From contig NZ_JAEFCB010000001.1 in NCBI RefSeq assembly GCF_016405905.1, forward strand, positions 682,001 to 746,000: a DNA stretch of 64,000 bases, in the 5' to 3' direction. Of this stretch, positions 29,543-42,835 are shown piece by piece (positions within the stretch are counted from its first letter, which is position 1; each line of letters opens with the position of its first letter). Under the pieces are notes generated by a model. It was not told where the DNA came from, searched no databases, and saw only the letters and a program-made list of their open reading frames with translations. The stretch comes from Variovorax sp. IB41. Its GTDB lineage: Bacteria; Pseudomonadota; Gammaproteobacteria; Burkholderiales; Burkholderiaceae_C. Made by a program: the position numbers and the translations under genes.

Positions 29543-30391
29543 ATGCGACGCCCGTCCAACCCCAGCGCGAACACCCCCCGTCCCTTGCGCCCGCTCACGG
29601 CGGGCGCATTCGTTTGGGCGGGCGCGCTTGCCGTCGCAGCCTTCGGCCTGACGCTTGCCTGCGCCCAGCCGCCCTCCGAGGCCAACAAGTCCGGGCAGAC
29701 GGGCGTCGCGAATTCCGCGCCAGCCGGTACCGCCAAGGCCGTTCCCGCGACCAAGCCGCTCTGGCACGAACTCACCGCCGAACAGCAGCAGGCCCTCAAG
29801 CCCCTGGTCCCCCACTGGACCACGATGAACACCGGGCAAAAGCGCAAATGGCTGGCACTGTCACGAAACTTCGCGAACATGTCGGCAGATGACCAAGTCA
29901 CCTTGCACAGCCGCATGATCGAGTGGGCCGCCTTGAGCAACCAGCAGCGTGCCCAGGCGCGCCTGAATTTCGCCGAGGTCAAACGCGTGCCGGCCGACGA
30001 GCGCAAGGCCAAGTGGGAGCAATACCAGGCCCTGAGCGAGGAAGAAAAGCGCAAGCTCGCCGAGCGCGCGCCGGCCAAGCCCCGCGGTGCGGCCATTCCG
30101 GTGCGCCCCGTCTCGTCGCAGAAGCTCGTGCCGGTACCGGCCGTCACGCCGCCCGGCCAGCACACGCCCAGGATCGTGCTGGCGCCGTCGCCGGCAGCGC
30201 CCTCTGCAACTGCCGCCGTCCTGGTGACGACGCCGCTGGAGCGGGCGCCTGCCGCGGCCGGCATCACCCCTGCTGTGGCGCCCGCGCCCGTCAGCGTCAC
30301 ATCGCCGCCCGTTCCCGCCGAGGCCCAGGTCCCGCCGCCGACGCCCACGCCGGCACCCCCGGCGACCGAGCAGCTTCCCTCCGCCCCCTGA
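29543..30391 (+). CDS. DUF3106 protein
   Basis: A 282-residue protein with an N-terminal membrane/signal segment (AGALAVAAFGLTLACAQ), a DUF3106 domain at about 65-165 (PLWHELTAEQQQALKPLVPHW, WLALSRNFANMSADDQ, RMIEWAALSNQQRAQARLNF) and a long Pro/Ala/Val-rich tail. The domain repeats a weigh-and-count pattern (L-x-x-E-x-x-x-L) and may be a periplasmic partner of the sigma/anti-sigma pair. It starts 14 bases after the DUF3619 gene. Confidence 0.85.
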   Translation: MRRPSNPSANTPRPLRPLTAGAFVWAGALAVAAFGLTLACAQPPSEANKSGQTGVANSAPAGTAKAVPATKPLWHELTAEQQQALKPLVPHWTTMNTGQKRKWLALSRNFANMSADDQVTLHSRMIEWAALSNQQRAQARLNFAEVKRVPADERKAKWEQYQALSEEEKRKLAERAPAKPRGAAIPVRPVSSQKLVPVPAVTPPGQHTPRIVLAPSPAAPSATAAVLVTTPLERAPAAAGITPAVAPAPVSVTSPPVPAEAQVPPPTPTPAPPATEQLPSAP

Positions 30392-30404
30392 CACCAAGGC
30401 TTCG

Positions 30405-30974
30405 ATGGTTTCCAGTTCTCCCGAGGCTTCGGGGCCCGATCAGCCCGCCTCGCCTGCTTCCCCGGCAACCAGCAGCGCCTCTCCCTCGACAGTGCCCGGC
30501 CTCTGGCCCCGGATGGCCTGCTGGCTGTACGAAGGCATGCTGCTGTTCGCGGTCGTGTTCGTCTCGGGATGGCTGTTCAGCACGCTGGGCCAGATGCGCG
30601 ACGCCATGGATTCGCGCCGGCACCTGTTCCAGGCCTTTCTGTTCGTGGTGTTCGGCGTGTACTTCGTCTGGTTCTGGACCAAGGGCCAGACGCTCGCGAT
30701 GAAGACCTGGAACATCCGCATCGTCGACGTCCACGGCCAGCCCGTCAGCCAGCGCCGCGCGTTGGCCCGCTACCTCCTGAGCTGGATCTGGTTCCTGCCG
30801 CCGCTCGCCGCCATCGCGCCCTTCAAGCTGTCGGGCGGCGAATCGACCGTCCTGATCTTCGGCTGGGTCGCCATCTGGGCGCTCCTTGCACGTTTTCACC
30901 CCGATCGCCAGTTCTGGCATGACGCCTGGGCCGGTACGCGGCTCATCACCTCCAAGCCCATGAGCCGCCGATGA
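30405..30974 (+). CDS. RDD-family membrane protein
   Basis: A 189-residue protein with four predicted helices. The first two are LYEGMLLFAVVFVSGWLF and LFQAFLFVVFGVYFVWFW; the region KGQTLAMKTWNIRIVDVHGQPVSQRRALARYLLSW is the family signature, and a last helix pair follows. The RDD name motif is not strict. Function unknown; some members act in Na+/H+ exchange. It is the fourth gene of the sigma factor block and overlaps dgkA (ATGA). Confidence 0.85.
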   Translation: MVSSSPEASGPDQPASPASPATSSASPSTVPGLWPRMACWLYEGMLLFAVVFVSGWLFSTLGQMRDAMDSRRHLFQAFLFVVFGVYFVWFWTKGQTLAMKTWNIRIVDVHGQPVSQRRALARYLLSWIWFLPPLAAIAPFKLSGGESTVLIFGWVAIWALLARFHPDRQFWHDAWAGTRLITSKPMSRR

Positions 30975-31378
30975 GTGCCCTGCCCGAGCTTCCCGACCCC
31001 GCCGTCAATCCGCAGAAGGCCCGCAAGGGTTTCGAGCGCGTCTTTCATGCCACGCTGATCTCGCTGCACGGCCTGCGCGCCGGCTGGAGCGAACCCGCCT
31101 TCCGGCAGGAAGCGATCCTCTCGATCGTGATGATCCCGGCCGCCTTCTGGCTCGGGCGCAGTTGGGTCGAAGTGGCGCTGCTGGCCGGCAGCGCGATCCT
31201 GGTGATGATCGTGGAGCTGCTCAACACGGCCGTGGAGGCCGCCATCGACCGCATCGGCCCCGAATGGCACGACCTCTCCAAGCGCGCCAAGGACATGGGC
31301 AGCGCCGCGGTGCTGCTCTCGCTCACGCTGTGCGGGGGCATCTGGGCGGCGGCTTTGTGGGCGCGCTTCGTGTCATGA
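30971..31378 (+). CDS. dgkA: Diacylglycerol kinase
   Basis: The 135-residue three-helix membrane enzyme phosphorylates diacylglycerol from membrane-derived oligosaccharide or lipid turnover. The conserved motif VELLNTAVEAAIDRIG near residue 80 contains the catalytic Glu and Mg2+ ligands, and the surrounding helices match the prokaryotic family. An N-terminal extension of about 15 residues precedes the usual KGFERVFHATLISLHGLRAGWSEPAFRQE. Confidence 0.93.
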   Translation: MSALPELPDPAVNPQKARKGFERVFHATLISLHGLRAGWSEPAFRQEAILSIVMIPAAFWLGRSWVEVALLAGSAILVMIVELLNTAVEAAIDRIGPEWHDLSKRAKDMGSAAVLLSLTLCGGIWAAALWARFVS

Positions 31379-31409
31379 GCGGGCCGGCATCCCGAGGCAT
31401 GATGGCGGG

Positions 31410-32000
31410 ATGAATCCTGAATTTTCGATCTGTGTGTATTGCGGCTCGCGCCCCGGCGAGCGCCCCGAGTTTTCCGAGGCCGCCACGGCTGCCGGCCAGT
31501 GGATCGGCCAGCACGGCGGCCAGCTGGTCTACGGGGGCGGCCGCACCGGCCTGATGGGCACGGTGGCCGAAGCCACGCGCCTGGCCGGCGGCCGCGTCGT
31601 CGGCATCATTCCCAAGGCCCTGGTCGACAAGGAACTGGCCAACCCGCTGTGCGATGAACTGCACGTGGTGGACACCATGCACGAGCGCAAGGCCATGATG
31701 GGCGAGCGCGCCGATGCCTTCATCGCCCTGCCAGGCGGCATCGGCACCTTCGAGGAGCTGTTCGAGATCTGGACCTGGCGCCAGCTCGGCTACCACGACA
31801 AGCCGACCGGCATCCTCAACACCGCCGGCTACTACGACAAGCTGCTCGACTTTCTTGCGCACAGCGTGCGCGAGGGCTTCATGGGCGACTGGCAGATGCA
31901 ACTGATCCGCACCGGCACCGACGCCACCGAGTTGCTCACCACGCTGCGCGCCGAAGTGCCGCTCCATCCGCGCGAAGACCGGTTGTCGGAAAACCTCTGA
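31410..32000 (+). CDS. LOG-family nucleotide hydrolase (TIGR00730)
   Basis: A 196-residue Rossmann-fold protein with the LOG signature PGGIGTFEELFE near residue 110 and GGGRTGLMG near 48. The family removes ribose 5'-phosphate from AMP-type or cytokinin nucleotides. A role in cytokinin activation is known for plant-associated relatives, but AMP hydrolysis is equally possible. A terminator follows. Confidence 0.93.
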   Translation: MNPEFSICVYCGSRPGERPEFSEAATAAGQWIGQHGGQLVYGGGRTGLMGTVAEATRLAGGRVVGIIPKALVDKELANPLCDELHVVDTMHERKAMMGERADAFIALPGGIGTFEELFEIWTWRQLGYHDKPTGILNTAGYYDKLLDFLAHSVREGFMGDWQMQLIRTGTDATELLTTLRAEVPLHPREDRLSENL

Positions 32001-32015
32001 CGCCCGTCTCGAAAG

Positions 32016-32043
32016 AAAAAGCCCCGGTCAACGGGGCTTTTTT
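32016..32043. terminator. Bidirectional intrinsic terminator
   Basis: AAAAAGCCCCG, loop GTCAA and CGGGGCTTTTTT form a strong stem with A-run before and T-run after, between the convergent LOG and P-II genes. Confidence 0.92.
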
Positions 32044-32046
32044 GCT

Positions 32047-34079
<2,033 letters not shown>

Positions 34080-34098
34080 ACAGAAGGAAGAAAAAGGC

Positions 34099-35298
34099 TT
34101 GAACGATTATGTCATTCGGGTTCTGGCGTCACCGTCGGACGTGAGCCCGAAAGCCTGGAACGCGCTGCTCGCCGCGCAGGCCGAGCCCTCGCCTTTCATG
34201 CGCCACGAATACCTCGCGGCGCTGCACGAAAGCGGCAGCGCATCCCCCGCGAACGGATGGACGGCGCAGTTCGTCACCCTCTGGCGCGGCAAAGCGCTCC
34301 AGGCCGCCTGCCCGGTCTACATCAAGGACCATTCGTACGGCGAGTACGTCTTCGACTGGGCCTGGGCCAACGCCTACGAACAGCACGGGCTCGCCTACTA
34401 CCCCAAGGCCGTGGTCGCCGTTCCGTTCACGCCGGTGCCGGGCACGCGCCTCCTGGCGCGCGATGCGCAGAGTCGCACGCTGTTGGTGCAGGCGCTGGTC
34501 GCCTGGTGCAAGCAGGAAGAGCTCTCTTCATTGCACCTGCTCTTCGGCGCCGACGAGGACATCGCCGCCTGCACCGAAGCCGGGCTGATGCTGCGCAACA
34601 CGGTGCAGTTCCATTGGACGAACGTGGCGCCCACGCCCGCCGAGGGCGAGCTCTCCAACCCGGGGCAGCCCGGCTACACCGACTTCGACGCCTTCCTCGC
34701 CAGCCTCGCCCACGACAAGCGCAAGAAGATCCGCCAGGAGCGCCGCAAGGTCGCCGACGCGGGCGTGAGCTTTCGCTGGTCGCGCGGCAAGGACATCTCC
34801 AAGGCCGACTGGGATTTCTTCTACCGCTGCTACGAGCGCACCTACCGCGAGCACGGCAACCCGCCCTACCTTGCGCGCGATTTCTTCCAGCGCATGGCCG
34901 ACACCCTGCCCGAGGCCTGGCTGCTGTTCGTCGCCGAGCGCGACGGCAAGCCCATGGCCACGAGCCTGATCGCGCTCTCCACGCAGCCGGACGAACCGCT
35001 CGTCGCCTACGGCCGCTACTGGGGCGCGCTGGAGCGCGTCGACTGCCTGCACTTCGAGGCCTGCTACTACCAGCCCCTTGCCTGGTGCATCGAACACGGC
35101 GCAAGGCGCTTCGAAGGCGGCGCGCAGGGCGAGCACAAGATGGCGCGCGCGCTGATGCCGGTGAAGACCACCAGCGCCCACTGGCTGGCACACCCGGCGT
35201 TCTCCGATGCGGTCGAGCGCTTTCTCGAGCGCGAGGGCGCCGGCATCGAGAACTATATGGACCACCTGGGCGAGCGCAGCCCGTTCAAGGCCGGCTGA
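34099..35298 (+). CDS. FemAB-like GNAT-type N-acyltransferase
   Basis: About 399 residues of the peptidogalycan biosynthesis/recognition (DUF482, GNAT-like) family. Conserved blocks are SPFMRHEYLAALHESG, PVYIKDHSYGEYVFDWAWANAYEQHGLAYYPK, DKRKKIRQERRKV, FYRCYERTYREHGNPPYLARDFF and QGEHKMARALMPV. The reaction is not established for the family. The start is uncertain: TTG 34099 with AGGA ten bases upstream avoids overlap with divergent nadE, while ATG 34060 would overlap it by 20 bases. Confidence 0.82.
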   Translation: MNDYVIRVLASPSDVSPKAWNALLAAQAEPSPFMRHEYLAALHESGSASPANGWTAQFVTLWRGKALQAACPVYIKDHSYGEYVFDWAWANAYEQHGLAYYPKAVVAVPFTPVPGTRLLARDAQSRTLLVQALVAWCKQEELSSLHLLFGADEDIAACTEAGLMLRNTVQFHWTNVAPTPAEGELSNPGQPGYTDFDAFLASLAHDKRKKIRQERRKVADAGVSFRWSRGKDISKADWDFFYRCYERTYREHGNPPYLARDFFQRMADTLPEAWLLFVAERDGKPMATSLIALSTQPDEPLVAYGRYWGALERVDCLHFEACYYQPLAWCIEHGARRFEGGAQGEHKMARALMPVKTTSAHWLAHPAFSDAVERFLEREGAGIENYMDHLGERSPFKAG

Positions 35299-35315
35299 GG
35301 GCGCTTCTCTCTAAC

Positions 35316-35334
35316 CAAGGGCCTAGCGCCCTTG
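35316..35334. terminator. Possible terminator hairpin
   Basis: CAAGGGC, loop CTAGC and GCCCTTG form a perfect 7-bp stem 17 bases after the FemAB-like gene. The following bases (ACCGTTTGG) hold only a weak T-run. Confidence 0.5.
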
Positions 35335-35421
35335 ACCGTTTGGCACATCGACGGTGCGCGGCGGCTCTCCTAGCATCCGGGCCAGAACAGCCCCGCTCCC
35401 GCGCTCCCGAGGAGAAACCGC

Positions 35422-36060
35422 ATGCGCCCATCGATCCGCCTTGCCCTTGCGGCGCTCTGCTTCATGAGCGCCGGCCACGCCTTCGCCGCGAGCTTCGACT
35501 GCGCCAAGGCCGGCAACGCCACCGAGAAAGCCATCTGCGCCGACCCGGGCCTGTCGCGGCAGGACGAGGCCCTGGCCGCGCTCTACCAGCGCCAGCTCGA
35601 AATGCCCGACACGGGCCAGTGGCCGACGATCCTGCGGCGCGACCAGCGCGACTGGATCGCGGTGCGCAACCGCGAGTGCAAGGGCAACGTCGATTGCCTG
35701 AACCAGGACTACCAGCGCCGCATCGCCTACCTCAGCCATCCGCTGCTGCAGTGGATGGGCCGCTACGTGCAGGGCAAATGCCCGCACGAGGGCCGTTTCC
35801 TCGATGTCACGCCCGGTGACGCCGGGCAGCTCGATGTGGAGATCTACATCTGCCCCAACCCGCGCGGCAACATGCTGCTGCAAGGCAGGAGCGTGCTCGA
35901 AGCCGGGCAGCGCCTGAGGGTGGCGGAAAGCGGGCATTGCACCCGCACCTTCCAGTTCGCCGTCGACCGCATCACGGTCGCCGACGGGCCCGAATGCGCG
36001 CCCTCGCTGAAAGGCATTTACGTGCGCGACCCGCGCCGTTCGCCTTTTGTGCTGGAGTGA
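35422..36060 (+). CDS. LprI/DUF1311-like secreted protein
   Basis: A 212-residue protein with a signal peptide cleaved near GHAFAAS. The first half matches the lysozyme-inhibitor LprI N-terminal family: FDCAKAGNATEKAICADPGLSRQDEALAALYQRQL, then LRRDQRDWIAVRNRECKGNVDCLNQDYQRRIAYL, with the paired cysteines of this small helical domain. The second half has four more cysteines (GKCPHEG, IYICPN, GHCTRT, PECAPS) and is not recognised. Lysozyme inhibition is only suggested by the family name. Confidence 0.85.
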   Translation: MRPSIRLALAALCFMSAGHAFAASFDCAKAGNATEKAICADPGLSRQDEALAALYQRQLEMPDTGQWPTILRRDQRDWIAVRNRECKGNVDCLNQDYQRRIAYLSHPLLQWMGRYVQGKCPHEGRFLDVTPGDAGQLDVEIYICPNPRGNMLLQGRSVLEAGQRLRVAESGHCTRTFQFAVDRITVADGPECAPSLKGIYVRDPRRSPFVLE

Positions 36061-36337
36061 ATTATTTCTTTCGGGTACAGCTTGACTGGCTCAAATCGGC
36101 AACTCGCAATTTCGCCGGGATGCCAGCAAAAAATAAAAACGCATCCAATTCTTTTGAAAGATTGGTTTTTATTAAAGGCCGGGCAATTAAAAATCCAAAA
36201 CAATTCACAAGGCGGACGGTGATTTTTCAGTCAAACGCCAAATAACCAGGCAATTGCGGTTAAAAGATTCATCCTCTCCGAATCGACGAATGATTCGACG
36301 GTTCCCCACCTTTTGCAACCCGCAGTCCCGCCTGTCC
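36061..36337. other. AT-rich intergenic region
   Basis: This stretch is distinctly richer in A+T than the rest of the window, with runs such as CAAAAAATAAAAACG and GGTTTTTATTAAAGG. No gene, tRNA or repeat unit is recognised in it. It precedes the class V aminotransferase and may carry its promoter; its composition could mark foreign DNA. Confidence 0.6.
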
Positions 36338-37585
36338 ATGTCCTACCTGCCCCCGCCAAATATCTCAACTCTCGAAAGCATCCTGCCTGACGAGCCCTTG
36401 CTCATGATGGGCGCCGGCCCCGTGCCAATCCCCTATCGGGTAGCGTTCGCAAACTCGATCGTCATCAACCACCTGGGCGAGACGATGAGCAAAGTCATCG
36501 GCCAGGTCAAAGACATGGGGCGGTATGTCTTCCAGACGTCTTCGTCCCATGTGCTCGGCGTCGCGGGCCCCGGCTCTGCGGCCATGGAAATGGCGATCAC
36601 CAATCTGGTCACGCCCAGCTCGAAAGTCCTCAGTGTCGTCAACGGATATTTCAGCCAGCGCATGGCGGAAATGGCCCGCCGCGTGGGCGGCGTGGTCGAC
36701 ATTCTGGAGATCGAACCAAACCGCGGCGCCAGTGCAATGGGGGTGGAAGATCGTCTCAGGGCGCACAAGTACGACGTCATGACCATCGTCCAGGGCGAGA
36801 CCTCGAACACCGTCTGGAACGGGGAGCTTCAGGCGATCGCCGCGGTGGCGAAGGCGCATGGCTGCCTCGTCGTCGTCGATGCCGTGTGCACGCTCAGCAC
36901 GATGCCGCTGAGCATGGACGAGTGGCACATCGACGCAGTCATCACTGGGGGGCAGAAGGGCTTGTCTTCCATACCCGGCGTGTCGCTGCTCGCCTTCTCG
37001 CAAGCGGCCTGGGAGCGGATCGAGCGGCGCGAAAGCGAAATGCCGCATTGGTGCCTCGATGCGCGGCTCGCGGACAAATTCTGGAACCAGAACTCGTACC
37101 ACTACACAGCCCCGGTCTCAGGCATTCTGGCCATCCACGAAGCCCTTCGACTGGTCTGCGAAGAGACCCTGTCCGTGCGCTTTCGTCGGCATCAGCTTTG
37201 CTCCGAAGCGCTTCAGGCGGGGATAGAAGCCATGGGCTTGACGTTGCTCGTCGGCAAGCCGTCCAGGCTGAATTCGGTCATCGGAATCAACGTGCCGCAC
37301 GACGTGTCGGCCGATCGAACGAGGGCCCATATGTCGAGGGCGCACAAGGTCGAAATCTCAGGGTCGTTCGGCCTGAACATCCTGCGCATCGGGCAGATGG
37401 GAGAGCAGTGCCGGGAGCACAACCTCTTCAGGACATTGCATGCGCTCGGGTTGAGCCTGGCCGCGAACGGTGCCTCTTCGCTCAATGTTCCGCTGGGCAT
37501 GGCCACATTGGAGCGGGTGCTTTCGGAGGCTGGCAACGGCGCGCAGGGCGCTCCACACGAAGGTCAACCAGCCGCAGCTGGTTGA
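36338..37585 (+). CDS. Class V aminotransferase (alanine/serine-glyoxylate type)
   Basis: About 415 residues of the PLP-dependent AGXT/SGAT fold. The N-terminal LLMMGAGPVPIPYRVAFA, the cofactor-binding GPGSAAMEMAITNLV and the Schiff-base Lys in ITGGQKGLSSIPGVSLL near residue 205 are typical. The substrate (serine, alanine, aminoethylphosphonate or pyridoxamine) cannot be assigned. No clear ribosome site was found; ATG 36290 would add 16 residues. It sits alone after an AT-rich gap and its codon use is less GC-biased than its neighbours, hinting at later acquisition. A perfect inverted repeat spans its stop codon. Confidence 0.8.
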   Translation: MSYLPPPNISTLESILPDEPLLMMGAGPVPIPYRVAFANSIVINHLGETMSKVIGQVKDMGRYVFQTSSSHVLGVAGPGSAAMEMAITNLVTPSSKVLSVVNGYFSQRMAEMARRVGGVVDILEIEPNRGASAMGVEDRLRAHKYDVMTIVQGETSNTVWNGELQAIAAVAKAHGCLVVVDAVCTLSTMPLSMDEWHIDAVITGGQKGLSSIPGVSLLAFSQAAWERIERRESEMPHWCLDARLADKFWNQNSYHYTAPVSGILAIHEALRLVCEETLSVRFRRHQLCSEALQAGIEAMGLTLLVGKPSRLNSVIGINVPHDVSADRTRAHMSRAHKVEISGSFGLNILRIGQMGEQCREHNLFRTLHALGLSLAANGASSLNVPLGMATLERVLSEAGNGAQGAPHEGQPAAAG

Positions 37586-37586
37586 C
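37563..37586. other. Perfect inverted repeat over the aminotransferase stop codon
   Basis: GTCAACCAGC, loop CGCA and GCTGGTTGAC form a perfect 10-bp stem whose right arm contains the TGA stop. No T-run follows. A second, imperfect hairpin (arms GAGGGCA/TGCCCTC, 37609-37640) lies between it and the convergent ppa gene. Confidence 0.7.
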
Positions 37587-37654
37587 GGGGTTCGGCGAGG
37601 GCCGGCCAGAGGGCACGGAAGGGCGAGCGCCCCTGCCCTCGCGCGAATCGTTTC

Positions 37655-38182
37655 TTACTTCTTGTACGCCGCGATCCCGTCGACGACTTCCTTCTTCGCT
37701 GCGTCGATGCCTTCCCAGCCCAGCACCTTGACCCACTTGCCCGCTTCCAGGTCCTTGTAGTGCTCGAAGAAGTGGCTGATGGCCTTCAGGCGCATCGGGT
37801 TCACGTCGTCGACCGACTTCCAGTGGCTGTAGATCGGCAGCACCTTATCGGTGGGCACGGCCAGCACCTTGCCGTCGACGCCGGCTTCGTCTTCCATCAT
37901 CAGGATGCCCAGGGGGCGGCAGGGCACGACCACGCCCGGCAAGAGCGGGTACGGGGCGATCACCAGCACGTCGACCGGGTCGCCGTCGCCCGAGAGGGTC
38001 TGCGGCACGTAGCCGTAGTTGGCGGGGTAGTACATGGCCGTCGTCATGAAGCGGTCCACGAAGATCGCGCCCGATTCCTTGTCGACTTCGTACTTGATCG
38101 GGTCGGCATTCATCGGGATTTCGATCACGACGTTGAAGGCATCGGGGACGTTCTTGCCGGGGGAGACTTTGTCGAAGGACAT
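37655..38182 (-). CDS. ppa: Inorganic pyrophosphatase (soluble, family I)
   Basis: The 175-residue cytoplasmic enzyme hydrolyses pyrophosphate. The catalytic acidic motif [12 protein letters not shown] is near residue 65, with [23 protein letters not shown] before it and the C-terminal [10 protein letters not shown] after. It diverges from the membrane pyrophosphatase gene, so soluble and energy-conserving enzymes for the same substrate share one 257-base control region. Confidence 0.97.
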   Translation of the reverse strand: MSFDKVSPGKNVPDAFNVVIEIPMNADPIKYEVDKESGAIFVDRFMTTAMYYPANYGYVPQTLSGDGDPVDVLVIAPYPLLPGVVVPCRPLGILMMEDEAGVDGKVLAVPTDKVLPIYSHWKSVDDVNPMRLKAISHFFEHYKDLEAGKWVKVLGWEGIDAAKKEVVDGIAAYKK

Positions 38183-38439
38183 GACGTTTTTCGAGTAGTT
38201 GAAAAGTATTGGGGAGACGGGGACAAACCCTGAGTTTACTTTCCGTGTCACCGCGCGGTCGCACACGCCCGCGTTTTTGCCTGTAAATTGCAACCGTTGG
38301 CCAATCGGCTCCTCACCTTCTCGGTGCAGCGAGCTTCGAGGAAGCAACGCGACGGAAAACCTGGGTCCCGTACGCGTTGCGCGCAGGATCCATGCTGTCC
38401 GTCTCCACAAGTCATATCGAACGAATGGAGAAGCAAAGC

Positions 38440-40965
<2,526 letters not shown>

Positions 40966-40967
40966 AG

Positions 40968-41336
40968 ATGCCCACACCCGCACGGCTCGAAGCCTTCATC
41001 GCCGCCGTGGAAGGCGGCGCGCATGCGCAGGCCATCGAGGACTACTACACCGAAGACGCCACCATGCGCGAGAACCAGGCCGAGCCCCGGCGCGGGCGCA
41101 GCACGCTGGTCGCGCAGGAGAGCGCCGTGCTCGATCGCACCGAGTCGGTGGTGTCCACGTGCGTGCGGCCCGTGCTGGTGAACGGCGACCACGTGGCGAT
41201 CCACTGGGTCTTCGCGTTCACCTTCAAGGACGGCGCCACCATGCGCATGGAAGAGATCGCGTGGCAGCGCTGGGACGGCGAGCGCATCGCCGAGGAGCAG
41301 TTCTTCTACGACCCGGCGCAGAGAAAGCCGGGCTGA
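40968..41336 (+). CDS. NTF2/SnoaL-like small protein
   Basis: A 122-residue cone-fold protein: RLEAFIAAVEGGAHAQAIEDYYTEDATMRENQAEPRRGR is the typical helical start and FKDGATMRMEEIAWQRWDGERIAEEQFFYDP the closing sheet. Members are isomerases, dehydratases or binding proteins; no specific substrate can be assigned. It starts 2 bases after hppA and is probably co-transcribed with it. Confidence 0.8.
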   Translation: MPTPARLEAFIAAVEGGAHAQAIEDYYTEDATMRENQAEPRRGRSTLVAQESAVLDRTESVVSTCVRPVLVNGDHVAIHWVFAFTFKDGATMRMEEIAWQRWDGERIAEEQFFYDPAQRKPG

Positions 41337-41404
41337 AGAATGCGCTGATCTTTTTTACCGCCGGCCGGGCATTGGAGTCATTTCAAGGGAGACCTCCTCA
41401 ACCG

Positions 41405-42835
41405 ATGAAAAGCCTTCGCCGACCTCTCTTGCATTCCTTGCATGCCCTGCTGTTGCTGCCGGCCATGGCGGCAACCAGCGCACTCGCGCAAGCCCGCCCG
41501 GACGCGATGCCCCTGAGCTTCGACGCGGCGCGCGCCCGCATGATCGAGCGATCCGACAAGCTGGCTGCCGCGCGCTCGGCGGTCGAATCGAAAGAGCTGC
41601 AGAGCGAAGGCTTGAAGCGCCTGGGCGGCCCGGTGGTGAGCGTCTCGGGGCTGGCCTATGCGTACAACGCCAACCTGAACCTGGACCTCGATCCGCTCAA
41701 CCAGAAGCTCGGGCAGATCGGCCAGTCGCTGCCGCCGTCGATCCAGAGCTTCATCTCGCGCGTGCCGATTCCGCAACTGCCCAACAGCTACACGCTCAAC
41801 CGGCACGACACGGGCACCAATACCTCGATCTCGGCGGTCTGGCCGATCTACCTGGGCGGAGCGACCGATGCGGTGCGCGGCTTCGTCTCGGCCCAGGCGC
41901 GCGAGGCGCAGGCCGATGCCGAGCAGGCCGGCCACGAAGTCGACACGCTGCTGGTGCAGCGCTACTTCGGCGCCCAGCTCGCGCAGCGCGCGGCCACGCT
42001 GCGCGCGCAGGCCGAACGCACCATCGCCCAGCACGACGCGGCCGCGCAGAAGATGCTCGCGGCCGGCGTGATCTCGCGCGTCGAGCGGCTGCAGGCCAGT
42101 GCGGCGTATGAAGAAGCCCGGCGCAACGCGCGCAAGGCCGAGGACGACGCGGCGCTGGCAGCTGTCGCACTCGCCCGCACGGTGCGCGCCGACGGCGCCG
42201 TGACGCCGCAGACGCCGCTCTTTTTGATCAGTGCGCCCATCGAGCCGCTCAATTACTTCATCGATTCGGCGCTCACGCGGCATCCGGGCCTCGGCAAGGT
42301 CGCGGCCAAGAAGTCGCAGGCCGAGCAGTTGCACGAAGGCGAAGCGGCGCTGCGCCGCCCGCAGGTCATCGCCTTCGGCACGCGGCAACTCAAGAGCGGC
42401 AATGCCGACTGGGTGGCGGGCCTGGGCGTGCGCTGGACGCTGTACGACTCGGTCGATCGTGACGCGCTCTCGGCCTCTTCGCAAAAGCAGGTCGAACAGG
42501 CCGAGCACACCGATGCGCAGGCGCGCAGCGACATCTCGCTCCTGGTCGAGCGCAACTGGCGCGCGCTGGAAAACGCGCGCCGCCAGTACCTCGAGATGAA
42601 GGCTTCGGTCGCACTCTCGGAAGAAGTGGTGAGGCTGCGCGTGGCGGGCCTGCGCGAAGGCACGAGCACCACGCTGGACCTGATCGACGCGGAGACCAAC
42701 CGCGCCAAGGTGCTGACCGAGCGCGCGCAGGCGGCCAACGAGTACGTTCAGGCGCTCGCGCAGTTGCTCGAGAGCGCGGGCCTCTCCGAGAAGTTTTCCG
42801 ACTACATCGCGCGTGCCGACGTGAGGGTGAATTGA
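41405..42835 (+). CDS. TolC-family outer membrane efflux protein
   Basis: A 476-residue outer membrane channel with signal peptide (LLLLPAMAATSALAQA). It has the two long coiled helical repeats typical of TolC proteins, e.g. AQAERTIAQHDAAAQKMLAAGVISRVERLQASAAYEEARRN and VVRLRVAGLREGTSTTLDLIDAETNRAKV. It opens a four-gene exporter operon; its stop overlaps the HlyD gene start. Confidence 0.92.
   Translation: MKSLRRPLLHSLHALLLLPAMAATSALAQARPDAMPLSFDAARARMIERSDKLAAARSAVESKELQSEGLKRLGGPVVSVSGLAYAYNANLNLDLDPLNQKLGQIGQSLPPSIQSFISRVPIPQLPNSYTLNRHDTGTNTSISAVWPIYLGGATDAVRGFVSAQAREAQADAEQAGHEVDTLLVQRYFGAQLAQRAATLRAQAERTIAQHDAAAQKMLAAGVISRVERLQASAAYEEARRNARKAEDDAALAAVALARTVRADGAVTPQTPLFLISAPIEPLNYFIDSALTRHPGLGKVAAKKSQAEQLHEGEAALRRPQVIAFGTRQLKSGNADWVAGLGVRWTLYDSVDRDALSASSQKQVEQAEHTDAQARSDISLLVERNWRALENARRQYLEMKASVALSEEVVRLRVAGLREGTSTTLDLIDAETNRAKVLTERAQAANEYVQALAQLLESAGLSEKFSDYIARADVRVN

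Noticed and set aside
35422..36060. Calling the LprI-like protein a true lysozyme inhibitor
   Set aside because: Only the N-terminal family resemblance is visible and the C-terminal half is unknown.
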